64,000 bases of DNA from positions 11,712 to 75,711 of the forward strand of contig JAWLEA010000003.1 of the NCBI GenBank assembly GCA_041686345.1, in the 5' to 3' direction. The notes under the pieces were generated by a model, which did not search any database, was not told where the DNA came from, and worked only from the letters and a program-made list of their open reading frames with translations. The position numbers were made by a program, and so were the translations under genes. This DNA comes from JAQICJ01 sp041686345. Lineage in GTDB: Bacteria; Myxococcota_A; Polyangia; HGW-17. Of this stretch, positions 16,804-27,414 are shown piece after piece. How positions within the stretch are numbered: the stretch's first letter is position 1; each line of letters begins with the position of its first letter.

Positions 16804-19251
16804 ATGTATCTGCATCACAATCTTAAAACTTTTTATTCTTTTTTGCTAATTTCTATTTTTGGCCTTTCCTCTTGTCTTCAAGACAGTGAATCTCCAGATA
16901 TCGAAGGTCACGACATCAAAATCACCTTCATCCATACTGCCGACTGGCATTCCAGGTTGATTCCCTACTATCTTGAAGTTGGAGAAACCGACAAATCCCT
17001 CGGTCTGTCCGACAGTTCCCCCACCATTGGGGGAGCAGCCCGAGCCGCCAAGGTAATTAAAGATATTCGCAGCGGAGGTCAGAGAGTTGTCCACCTGGAT
17101 ACAGGTGATATTTTTCAGGGAGCTCCCATCTTCAACGAATTTCTCGGGGAACCGGAATTACGTATTTACAGCCAATTAAATGTGGATGCTTTTGCTATTG
17201 GCAACCACGAATTCGACATGGGAGTCGACAATTTTGTCGAACAAACCAAAGCTTGGGCCACTTTCCCCATGCTCAACATCAATTATGCCCTTGAAAACCC
17301 CAATTATCCCGGTAATTCGCCTCTCAGTTCAGTTTCCCATCCCTATCTTATCATTAATGCTGAAGGAATCAAAGTTGCTATTATCGGAATTGGCAGCCTC
17401 GGGTCAATTGTCTCCATGTATGAAGGAGGAAACTCTCTGGGCATCACTCCCATTGATACTATTGACATTGCCCAATTCTATATAGACTTTCTCCGTCCTT
17501 TAGCCGATGTCATAGTTGTTTCAAGCCATCTTGGATTAAGTGCTGAAAAACAAATGTACAGAGCCTCGGAAGACCAAATGGAAGGTGATTTTCTTGATGA
17601 ATGCGAATATGAAGGCACTTGCGAAACCACTCCTCTTTGTATTTCCAACGAACGTCTGGTGGGAGATGAGCAACTCATAGCCAACACTGAAGGCATCGAC
17701 ATTGTCTTTGGCGGGCATCTGCACATTGTACTGTCTCCACCCGAAATCATTCAAGACTGCAGACCTGACATCCATTGCCCTGAAATTATCGCCAATCTGG
17801 AAAACAAGGGATGTCTGCAGGCAACCAGAGACAGTGATGGAACAGTTACTGAATTGCAATATAACAACTCCCGACGAGTTCCTTTAATGCACAGTGGTGC
17901 TTTTCTCAAATTTATCGGACAACTTGATGCTGTCTTCTCCAAGGACGAACCCGCTGAAAACCTCAGTGAAAAAGAAATTGTTCTCCACAATCTCAACGGT
18001 TGGGAACTTAAAGCATTCAGACAAATTCTTCATCCCATGGATGACAATCACGTCAGCCCCGAGCAATTTGATACTTCCATCTTGAAATTGCTCGACGAAT
18101 ATAAGCAGGTTCTTTACCGCAGGCTTCCTCTCACCAGATATATTGCTTACGCTCCCACCAATATCCGCAGATTTGCCAGTGGTTATGGTGACAGTGCTTT
18201 GGGTAACCTCGTTGCAACTTCCATGCAGACACGACGCAGAGTAGAAACAGATTTTGCTCTTACCAACACCCTGGGTATTCGATCCAACATAGAATCAGGT
18301 CCGGTAACCATTGAAACCATGTATAATGTTTTTCCCTTTGAAAATACAATTACCACTCTCACCCTGTCCGGAGCAGAAATCAAATCTCTGCTCGACTATG
18401 TAGCCCTGCGTTCATCACGACGTGGTTGCCAAGCTCAAGCCCAGGTGGCCGGGGTTACCTTTTTGATGAACTGCAACAACCAGCTTCTTCCTCCCTTTAA
18501 AGAAGAAGGTTCATATGAAACTGCCCACCGAATCACTATTGGTGGTAGCAGACTCACCGATCCTGACAACTACGGAGTTGATCCCGCAACCGATAAAGCC
18601 CGTTGTGAATATGACGGAGTCCGCTGTATTTCAGGCGGTGATCCCAACGATCCCGATACTTGTTCTGATGAGGTTGAACCAGCTCTTTCCTGTCCCGCTG
18701 GAACCGAATTTGGCTCCGGAGGCTGCTGTCCGGCAGGTGAACTCTGCACTCCCCTTGGTTGTGGTCAACCCATTACCATGCTGGCATCCTACACACTGGC
18801 TGCCAACGACTATATCGCCAGAGGTGGCAGTGGCTTCAGAGTATTGCAATTCAATACAACCCAGTACAATACGGGAATTCCCCTGCGCGATTCTGTAATT
18901 GATTTTCTCTATCTCAATTTTGACAGTTGCGGAGTCCGCCTTGATAATTCAGCTATCGACGAAATCGAAAATTTTGTCAACTCTACTGATAATGCAAGTG
19001 TTACTGCCGTAAGTGATAATTTTAAAAACCTGGTTTCAACCCTCGAAAACAACGATTTTACCAGATACGCATCATGTGCTGATGACATATCAGAAATCAT
19101 GCAAAAGGACTGCAACTTTCTTTCAAGCAGTCATAAAGATGAATGTAAAATCCAAAAGATGGTTACTGCAGTTAAAATGTGCCGGGATATTCCCTGTATT
19201 GAAGCTAAAGAAGAAGGAAGAATCGAAAGAATCTTCCCCATTTCCGAATAG
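16804..19251 (+). CDS. 5'-nucleotidase / 2',3'-cyclic phosphodiesterase family lipoprotein
   Basis: 815 residues from the ATG at 16804, preferred because GAGG lies 8-9 bases before it. The signal peptide ends in LSSC. The metallophosphatase domain is complete: HTADWHSRL, LDTGDIFQG, IGNHEFDMG, SHLG and GGHLH. The C-terminal nucleotide-recognition domain carries NTLGIRSN and YNVFPFENTI, with SGFRVL after it. A Cys/Pro-rich insertion of about 50 residues (coded at 18600-18770) interrupts this domain, and a tail with six Cys follows. It likely releases nucleosides and phosphate outside the cytoplasm. It is the first of three same-strand genes (next at 19261 and 20741). Confidence 0.9.
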   Translation: MYLHHNLKTFYSFLLISIFGLSSCLQDSESPDIEGHDIKITFIHTADWHSRLIPYYLEVGETDKSLGLSDSSPTIGGAARAAKVIKDIRSGGQRVVHLDTGDIFQGAPIFNEFLGEPELRIYSQLNVDAFAIGNHEFDMGVDNFVEQTKAWATFPMLNINYALENPNYPGNSPLSSVSHPYLIINAEGIKVAIIGIGSLGSIVSMYEGGNSLGITPIDTIDIAQFYIDFLRPLADVIVVSSHLGLSAEKQMYRASEDQMEGDFLDECEYEGTCETTPLCISNERLVGDEQLIANTEGIDIVFGGHLHIVLSPPEIIQDCRPDIHCPEIIANLENKGCLQATRDSDGTVTELQYNNSRRVPLMHSGAFLKFIGQLDAVFSKDEPAENLSEKEIVLHNLNGWELKAFRQILHPMDDNHVSPEQFDTSILKLLDEYKQVLYRRLPLTRYIAYAPTNIRRFASGYGDSALGNLVATSMQTRRRVETDFALTNTLGIRSNIESGPVTIETMYNVFPFENTITTLTLSGAEIKSLLDYVALRSSRRGCQAQAQVAGVTFLMNCNNQLLPPFKEEGSYETAHRITIGGSRLTDPDNYGVDPATDKARCEYDGVRCISGGDPNDPDTCSDEVEPALSCPAGTEFGSGGCCPAGELCTPLGCGQPITMLASYTLAANDYIARGGSGFRVLQFNTTQYNTGIPLRDSVIDFLYLNFDSCGVRLDNSAIDEIENFVNSTDNASVTAVSDNFKNLVSTLENNDFTRYASCADDISEIMQKDCNFLSSSHKDECKIQKMVTAVKMCRDIPCIEAKEEGRIERIFPISE

Positions 19252-19260
19252 GTATTCCAT

Positions 19261-20688
19261 ATGAATTTTAAATTTTTCTCTCTCCTGTTATTGCTGTCAT
19301 TTTTCTTCAACTCCTGCTTGGAAAACAAAAGTATGGACAAAGAAATCACCTCCCTCAGGGTCACTATCACCAGCACTCCTCCCTGTGGTCTAAATTCAGA
19401 AGATGAATGCCCCTTTTCACTGGAAACCAATTCTTTTTCCATTAATGTCAAAATTGAAGCATTATTGACAGATCGCAGCATCAATACCGACTACAATCGT
19501 TCAGTCATAGTCAGCGTGGTACCTTCTGGTATTTTTGACCGCGAAGATCCAAATTATCGTGATCTTCCCGACGGCAGAGACGTCATTATCGTAAAATTGA
19601 ACCAAGGGGTCTGGGAAGGTCAGATTTCCTTCAAAGGAGCCTTTGGCCCCACCTCTATCATCGCTGAAGACGTCGGTTATGAACCTGCTGCCAACGTAGT
19701 CGATGCAGCCTGCTATCAAAAATACACCCAGGGCTGTTTTGCTGTAGATGATAATAATCCCGAACCTGGTTCTGGTGCCGCAGGTGTTTCTGATTTTATT
19801 TATTTTAATAATCCCCGTATTTATGACATTCAAAGACCCGAAGATCTCGATAATATCGAATCAAAATATGGTGATTATTCTCCCCTCGAAGGTTTCCGAG
19901 TACAGGTTGACGGTTCACCATATCAAGGCAACTCCCAGTGTGCAGCCGGTGAATCTCGGCTGGTTGTCACTCAAGTAGGAGTTGCCGGCCTTTATGTAAC
20001 CGACGTCTGTAACCGTATTGACCCTTCAGACCCTTCAGACCCAATCGTAAGTGACTTTGCCTCTCTTTATATCTACAACTTCAACACTCCGGAAGAACTT
20101 TCCATTGGTGATTGTCTGATTTCTTTCCAAGGAGCAATCGACGAGTTTCAATCTTTTACCGAGATGAAAAATCCTTTCTGGACCGTTGATGAATGCAGCG
20201 AAGACGATGATTTCTGTGAAAAAGGCGAACCAAAATGTACTAGCCAATTGCCTGATCCGGTTGAACTTAACAGTTCTATTTTCAATGATTTCCGCTCCAT
20301 GGAAGAATTGGAGGCCGCCTTGGTTAAAGTTACCAATGTTACCTCTAATACCGAATTCCGCCGCTGTGACCTCAACAACGACGGCATCATAGATTTTGAC
20401 GATGAACAAGAAGACCAGTGCAAAGAAGATTGCGGCAACGAAGTAGGTTGCGTGGTAAAAGAAGATTTTGATCGATATTTCACCTGGACAGTGGACATGG
20501 ATGGAGTCGAAGTTGGAATTGTAACCAGAGGAGTTGTTCCCTTCGATCCCGAAGATCCGGCCAACCAAGGCATCAATATCTATTCCATTACCGGAAATCT
20601 CAAGCATCTTTACTTCGGTAAACCCGCCTGGATTATCTTGCCCAGGACCCCGTCCGATATGTGTATAAACCAGAGCGATTGCCAATAA
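19261..20688 (+). CDS. Large Cys-containing lipoprotein, operon partner of the 5'-nucleotidase
   Basis: 475 residues, beginning 9 bases after the nucleotidase stop. The signal peptide ends in FFNSC. Acidic and rich in Asp-Pro and Cys, with an EF-hand-like DLNNDGIIDFDDEQ that could hold calcium. The segment around GDCLISFQGAIDEF and the end FGKPAWIILPR suggest an OB-fold-like or beta-sandwich domain, but no family is firmly recognised. Gene order implies a role with the secreted nucleotidase and the outer-membrane protein that follows. Confidence 0.75.
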   Translation: MNFKFFSLLLLLSFFFNSCLENKSMDKEITSLRVTITSTPPCGLNSEDECPFSLETNSFSINVKIEALLTDRSINTDYNRSVIVSVVPSGIFDREDPNYRDLPDGRDVIIVKLNQGVWEGQISFKGAFGPTSIIAEDVGYEPAANVVDAACYQKYTQGCFAVDDNNPEPGSGAAGVSDFIYFNNPRIYDIQRPEDLDNIESKYGDYSPLEGFRVQVDGSPYQGNSQCAAGESRLVVTQVGVAGLYVTDVCNRIDPSDPSDPIVSDFASLYIYNFNTPEELSIGDCLISFQGAIDEFQSFTEMKNPFWTVDECSEDDDFCEKGEPKCTSQLPDPVELNSSIFNDFRSMEELEAALVKVTNVTSNTEFRRCDLNNDGIIDFDDEQEDQCKEDCGNEVGCVVKEDFDRYFTWTVDMDGVEVGIVTRGVVPFDPEDPANQGINIYSITGNLKHLYFGKPAWIILPRTPSDMCINQSDCQ

Positions 20689-20740
20689 ATACAAATTTAG
20701 AGTTATAATAAAGGTTCCCAACATTTTACGGAGGCATATC

Positions 20741-22570
20741 TTGCGTAAACTATCACTTCTTTTCTCAATTTTAATCTTTCCATTCCATCTCACTGCAGCT
20801 CATGCTCAAACCACTGCTGAACCGGAAAACCCGGATCAGGATACCACCGAATCCGGCAATGTTGATAATCAACCCACCGGAGACAGCACCGAAACTGTCA
20901 AGAACACTAATAAGCCTGCTGTCACCAAATCAGCTACTGCTACTGTCAAAGCTGTACCCCCTGACGATGCTTCCAAAATTACCAGGGTAAAACCAAAAAA
21001 ACCTGTTTCCCCGCCAGCACAACCAACAGCTCCGGTTCCAACTCCGGCAGCTAAACCAGTAGCCCCGGTTCCAACTCCGGCAGCTAAACCAGGGTTGCTC
21101 CATCAACCAGTTCATTCATCTCCCGAATCCAACTTTGTTGATACACGCATTTCTTTTATCTTCGGTGATGACGATTTTCTGCATAAAGCCGGTGAAACCA
21201 TAGTTGATTCACCTTTACCCGGATTCGGCAACCGCGATGGTTACGAACTTTTCTTTGACAACCTCAACTCAGCCAGAACCGGACGTGAAAACCAGCTTCA
21301 TCTAGTTTTATACAAAAAGTTGGCAGGTTATATTCCCGGCATCGTCACTGAAGGGGCAATTGTCACCAAATATGATTTTTCTTCTTCAAGGGACGGAAAT
21401 CTCGAAGATGACGGAACTTATCTGCTGATAAGACACAAAAATTCCAACAACAGTGAACTTTCACTTACAATGTTTCCTGTCTCCACCGACAGATTCCGAC
21501 TTGGTTATCTTTACGATCTCACCTGGGCCGGAGCCAGCTCTTTTCCTGACAGTTACAGGCGATTGACTCCCGGTATCAAATTTGCCTATGAAAGTAAAAA
21601 CACTTATGGATTTGCCGGTTTCAAAACTGCCAGAATGCTCACTAATCCACCCCCGGAAGAAAACCTGGGTAGAGAGATGGAAACCTTTTATGCCGCTCTG
21701 GCCGGCTTTGGTCATCAGATGGGCAAATTCAAATTTGAAGCCAACGGTGGTTTTGTACAAATGGGACAAAATCCCAATAATGGCGTCAAAGGTGAATCTG
21801 TTCAATTATTTGGTGTCAGTTCCCGCCTCTCTTTTCTTAATGGGATGCGCATCGGAACCAGCACCGACTTGAGGCTGTATCGCAATGATCCTTCTTTTGT
21901 CCGTTCCCTTACCAGAAAACCCAACTATACTCCCGGCTTTTACTATCTGGTTTCCCTCGAAGGAAACTATCTCATGCAAACTTTGGAAGATCCTGATAAT
22001 TATGGAGACACAATGTTGCAACCTGCCTACGCAGGAGCTTTTAATTTCAAATTCAGAAAAGATTTTCTCCGGGGACATTTCACTATATTTTCCCGTTCAG
22101 TATCATTTATCCTGCGTAATGTTCCATCTTATATTCCCTATCAGGCTTTATCTGAAGATTTGGATACCACCCCCGAAGTCTTTGCAGCTGCAGGCCTTGA
22201 CTATTTCATTCCCTCCCTGCATCTCACTTTGGGCATGACACTGGGCTTCCAGATGCCTGCCAATTCCCAGGTTAAACTTAGTGCCAGTACCGGTTCCGCC
22301 CAAGTTGATTACGGTGTTCGCACCCTGGTTATCCGAGATGAAGGACAAATCTCTGTGCTTCCCAATGGTGAAGAAGCGCTTCCCATCTTTGGAACCAAAC
22401 TCAGTGCAACTTTGCGTTTAAGCGACATGATGACCATCTCCCTGATGGTTCTTTATCAAAACGATCCCAACTTCACTACTCTCAAAACCCTCGACAACAA
22501 CACCTCCGCCAGAGTTTTCGAAGATTCCCACAAATTTGGCGCCGCCATCGTAACCTCCGCCAAATTCTAA
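20741..22570 (+). CDS. Predicted outer-membrane beta-barrel protein with Pro-rich linker
   Basis: 609 residues from a TTG start, supported by GGAGG 8 bases upstream. The signal peptide ends AAHA. Residues about 24-130 are a Pro/Thr/Ala-rich linker containing a perfect 28-base direct repeat (PVPTPAAKP twice). The rest is a chain of alternating-residue strands separated by polar turns and ends in a Phe, AIVTSAKF, as expected of a barrel handled by the BAM complex. No porin family is recognised. It follows the 5'-nucleotidase lipoprotein pair by 52 bases. Confidence 0.75.
   Translation: MRKLSLLFSILIFPFHLTAAHAQTTAEPENPDQDTTESGNVDNQPTGDSTETVKNTNKPAVTKSATATVKAVPPDDASKITRVKPKKPVSPPAQPTAPVPTPAAKPVAPVPTPAAKPGLLHQPVHSSPESNFVDTRISFIFGDDDFLHKAGETIVDSPLPGFGNRDGYELFFDNLNSARTGRENQLHLVLYKKLAGYIPGIVTEGAIVTKYDFSSSRDGNLEDDGTYLLIRHKNSNNSELSLTMFPVSTDRFRLGYLYDLTWAGASSFPDSYRRLTPGIKFAYESKNTYGFAGFKTARMLTNPPPEENLGREMETFYAALAGFGHQMGKFKFEANGGFVQMGQNPNNGVKGESVQLFGVSSRLSFLNGMRIGTSTDLRLYRNDPSFVRSLTRKPNYTPGFYYLVSLEGNYLMQTLEDPDNYGDTMLQPAYAGAFNFKFRKDFLRGHFTIFSRSVSFILRNVPSYIPYQALSEDLDTTPEVFAAAGLDYFIPSLHLTLGMTLGFQMPANSQVKLSASTGSAQVDYGVRTLVIRDEGQISVLPNGEEALPIFGTKLSATLRLSDMMTISLMVLYQNDPNFTTLKTLDNNTSARVFEDSHKFGAAIVTSAKF
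21032..21092 (+). repeat. 28-base direct repeat, 33-base period
   Basis: Two identical copies (21032-21059, 21065-21092) in the linker of the barrel protein, 11 codons apart, keeping frame. Confidence 0.8.
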
Positions 22571-22756
22571 ATTTTCACCAATTAAACCAGAAATTTTAAG
22601 TTCAACAGGGGTACAATATTGTAATTGTGTTTTTAACCTTTTCTTTGTTTAATTATTTTTCCTGTTAAAATATGAGTAAGTAAATAAGTAATGGATTATT
22701 TTATCGTAATTCTATAATTCCATAAATTTATTAAATTTATTTCAGGAGTTTTACCT

Positions 22757-24640
22757 ATGAAAATTTTTAAATTATTTTCCTTAATTTATTTTGTTCTACA
22801 TCTGTTTTCTTCTTCTGTTTTAGCACAATACCAAGCAGAAGCCACTTTTGATGATCAGGATGATCTTGATTCAACTCCCGAAGTAAACAACCTCGAAACT
22901 GGCACAAATGTTACCATTAGATTTGAAGGTGATGTCCGGCGCAGTGAAATCACAGAAGGGAAATACGGCAGAGGGGCTGATTTTTATAATGGAGCAGGTG
23001 CTATTCACTTCAATAATTACCAGTGGGATAATGCATTTATCGCTCACTTCTGGGCTAAACTGCGTAATTTTAATCAGGGAAATTTTTTGATGGATTCCAA
23101 CAGATGGCGTCTTTATCCTGACTCGGGCGAACTAATTCTTGAATTAACCGATTCTGCAGATGCTACTCATCTCTATTCTACCAATTTAACCTGGCCCGAT
23201 GATGATCTTTTTCACCATCTCACCGTAAGAATACTCAGTATGGACACCAATCCCCTTTTCATAATTACCTTGGATTTTAATAATCCTTCTGAAATTCAGG
23301 TTCCCTTTTTCCTGGCAGATTCTGCCAACATCCCTGTTATGGGGCAAAACATTGATGGGATCATCGACGAAGTTATTCTGGCTAATCACAATCATGCTAC
23401 CTTATCGTCAGAACAGGATCGTTTCAACCGGGATCCCGAATACTGTCCCGAAGGAGTAACTTGCCTTGAAGACAGTTTTATCCTCACTCCCCGCACTTTC
23501 TCCCATGAAGTTCCGGTACGCTTCAAATTTTCTTATGATCCACTGCTTTGCTCAGAAAACAACCCCTGCCCTCTTTTATTTGCTATCCAGGGAGGCTCAG
23601 CGTGTAATAATGACTATGCCATGCCCACTGATCTTGTTCCCATGACCCTGGCTGGTTTTATTGTGGTTACTATAGATCCTTATTGTGAAGGAGCAGGCAA
23701 CACCTATATTCCCGAAACAGAAGTTTCCCAATTTATTGCTGTTAAAAACTACATTCAAAGTGATTCCTACTATTCTACTTTCCTGAGGGATGATTTTTAT
23801 TCAGCTACCGGTTGCAGCCATGGTGCTGAAGCTGTAATGCTCTGGGCCATGAGAGAAGAGGATCATCCTTTCAGAACCTTTGCCCGCAGTTCAGAATTAA
23901 GTGGTCACTGCCCCAGAGTTGCCGGAAAACTTTGTGCTTACCCTGGAGGAACTGAAAACCTGCCTTTTGATATTGAAGGTGAAGACGCCATAAAATGGCA
24001 AATGGACACCGATACAGTAGCCATGATCGATTCAACTGCAGTAAATACCAGAGAAATTGCTCGCTCCTGGGGTGCAAATCTTGAGGGGCCTATTTGTCCT
24101 GCTCCTGGAGAAAGTGGTTGCAAAGAAGAAGGATATTGGGGAATGACTTATGGTTCCAGAAGGTTTAAAACTGTCTGGCAATATTTTGAAGATGAGGAAA
24201 ACCCCAGTGGATACTTTGTGGAAGATATAGGAGCTGACTGCAGACATTGTGCTCCTCCTGACAGTGTTGCCTTCAGTTGCGGTATTTGTTTTCTCTATCA
24301 TGGTCGCATGGCTATGGAGAATCATTGCCCTGAATGCTTAAATTATGAAGACGATACAATACAACCAGGTCCTCGAGGAGAAGAATGTCCCCTTGAAGCC
24401 AGTTGGTATGAAGATCCACTGACTGAAATAAATAACTCTGATGCTGGTGTTGATGGGGACACAGATGATTTTATTTCTGGAGATGTTGACATCGATAATG
24501 ATATTATCGCAAATGAAACCACCAATGAAAATACAGGTTGCAATTGCAATAACCACCAGCATGGAAAAAATAAACAGGCCTTTTTCTATTTCTTCTTCCT
24601 GCTGCTTCTCCCCATCTATCGTAAAATATCTTTGTCCTGA
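22757..24640 (+). CDS. Secreted LamG-like/esterase-like protein with MYXO-CTERM-like tail
   Basis: 627 residues with GGAG 9 bases before the ATG and a signal peptide ending VLAQ. Residues about 30-220 look like a concanavalin/LamG lectin fold (GRGADFYNGAGAI near the start, DGIIDEVILAN near its end). Residues about 245-520 resemble an alpha/beta hydrolase; ATGCSHGAEAV gives the G-x-S-x-G elbow. Cys are frequent, so disulfides are likely. The end is an acidic stretch, then TGCNCNN, a run of about 15 hydrophobic residues and a basic tail, the layout of MYXO-CTERM sorting signals. The substrate is unknown. Confidence 0.8.
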   Translation: MKIFKLFSLIYFVLHLFSSSVLAQYQAEATFDDQDDLDSTPEVNNLETGTNVTIRFEGDVRRSEITEGKYGRGADFYNGAGAIHFNNYQWDNAFIAHFWAKLRNFNQGNFLMDSNRWRLYPDSGELILELTDSADATHLYSTNLTWPDDDLFHHLTVRILSMDTNPLFIITLDFNNPSEIQVPFFLADSANIPVMGQNIDGIIDEVILANHNHATLSSEQDRFNRDPEYCPEGVTCLEDSFILTPRTFSHEVPVRFKFSYDPLLCSENNPCPLLFAIQGGSACNNDYAMPTDLVPMTLAGFIVVTIDPYCEGAGNTYIPETEVSQFIAVKNYIQSDSYYSTFLRDDFYSATGCSHGAEAVMLWAMREEDHPFRTFARSSELSGHCPRVAGKLCAYPGGTENLPFDIEGEDAIKWQMDTDTVAMIDSTAVNTREIARSWGANLEGPICPAPGESGCKEEGYWGMTYGSRRFKTVWQYFEDEENPSGYFVEDIGADCRHCAPPDSVAFSCGICFLYHGRMAMENHCPECLNYEDDTIQPGPRGEECPLEASWYEDPLTEINNSDAGVDGDTDDFISGDVDIDNDIIANETTNENTGCNCNNHQHGKNKQAFFYFFFLLLLPIYRKISLS

Positions 24641-24784
24641 TGAAAAGCAGTTGCTGTGATCTTTTTCTTTTATTAAAGTCACAATTATCCCGGATAAATC
24701 TTCCGTTGCGATTAATTCTTTGCTTAGATTTTATGTTTTGTAATGGAAAAGGAGAGGGAAGGGGAAGAAAATAGAGGTTGGTAA

Positions 24785-26923
<2,139 letters not shown>

Positions 26924-26990
26924 GGTGTCATCTCCTCAAAAAAGTTATTGAAACAAAATAAGCCAAACAAATTACCTTCAGATTATTACC

Positions 26991-27245
26991 CTACAGATCT
27001 TCAGCGGATTTGATCATTTCAGCTATGAAATCGTCTCTGAACTGAATAAGTGAATTCATGATTGAAATTTTTCTTCCGCTCATAAATCCTTGATCAGGTC
27101 CAAGTAACTCGCCATCAAGAGCCTCACTACCAAGATCCAGCTCCTGGGTGACTTTTTTATCTTTTTCCTGAGCTTGAACACTGGCTGCCGGTAAAGCAAT
27201 AATTGATACAAGGGCGACTGAAAATAGAACTTTTAAAATTTTCAT
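26991..27245 (-). CDS. Small secreted protein with C-terminal F-x-x-D-F-I motif
   Basis: 84 residues from the ATG at 27245, with GGAGG 8 bases upstream. The signal peptide ends SVQAQ. The mature part is acidic and closes with SLIQFRDDFIAEMIKSAEDL. The protein coded at 53748-53987, next to the ExbB/ExbD locus, has the same size, a signal peptide and a similar ending (FFRDFLIKIHNS). I think the two are distant paralogues, one for each Glt-related locus. Function is unknown; it lies between the kinase and the GltG-like gene. Confidence 0.7.
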   Translation of the reverse strand: MKILKVLFSVALVSIIALPAASVQAQEKDKKVTQELDLGSEALDGELLGPDQGFMSGRKISIMNSLIQFRDDFIAEMIKSAEDL

Positions 27246-27414
27246 GGTATTATCCTCCAATATGGTTTGATGCAACCATAATACGCTTTTACAACTTAAT
27301 GCTTCCCATTACAACCTAAAATTCCGAAAAAATTCTCTGCAAAGGTAGGAATGTTGTATTAACATGTATAACATTTTGTTATTATTGATTTTTTATAATG
27401 TGATCGAAAAAATC

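Noticed and set aside
16478..16826. Two overlapping opposed ORFs of 80 and 113 codons
   Set aside because: No Shine-Dalgarno, no recognisable domain, and they overlap each other and the true start of the nucleotidase gene; probably chance.
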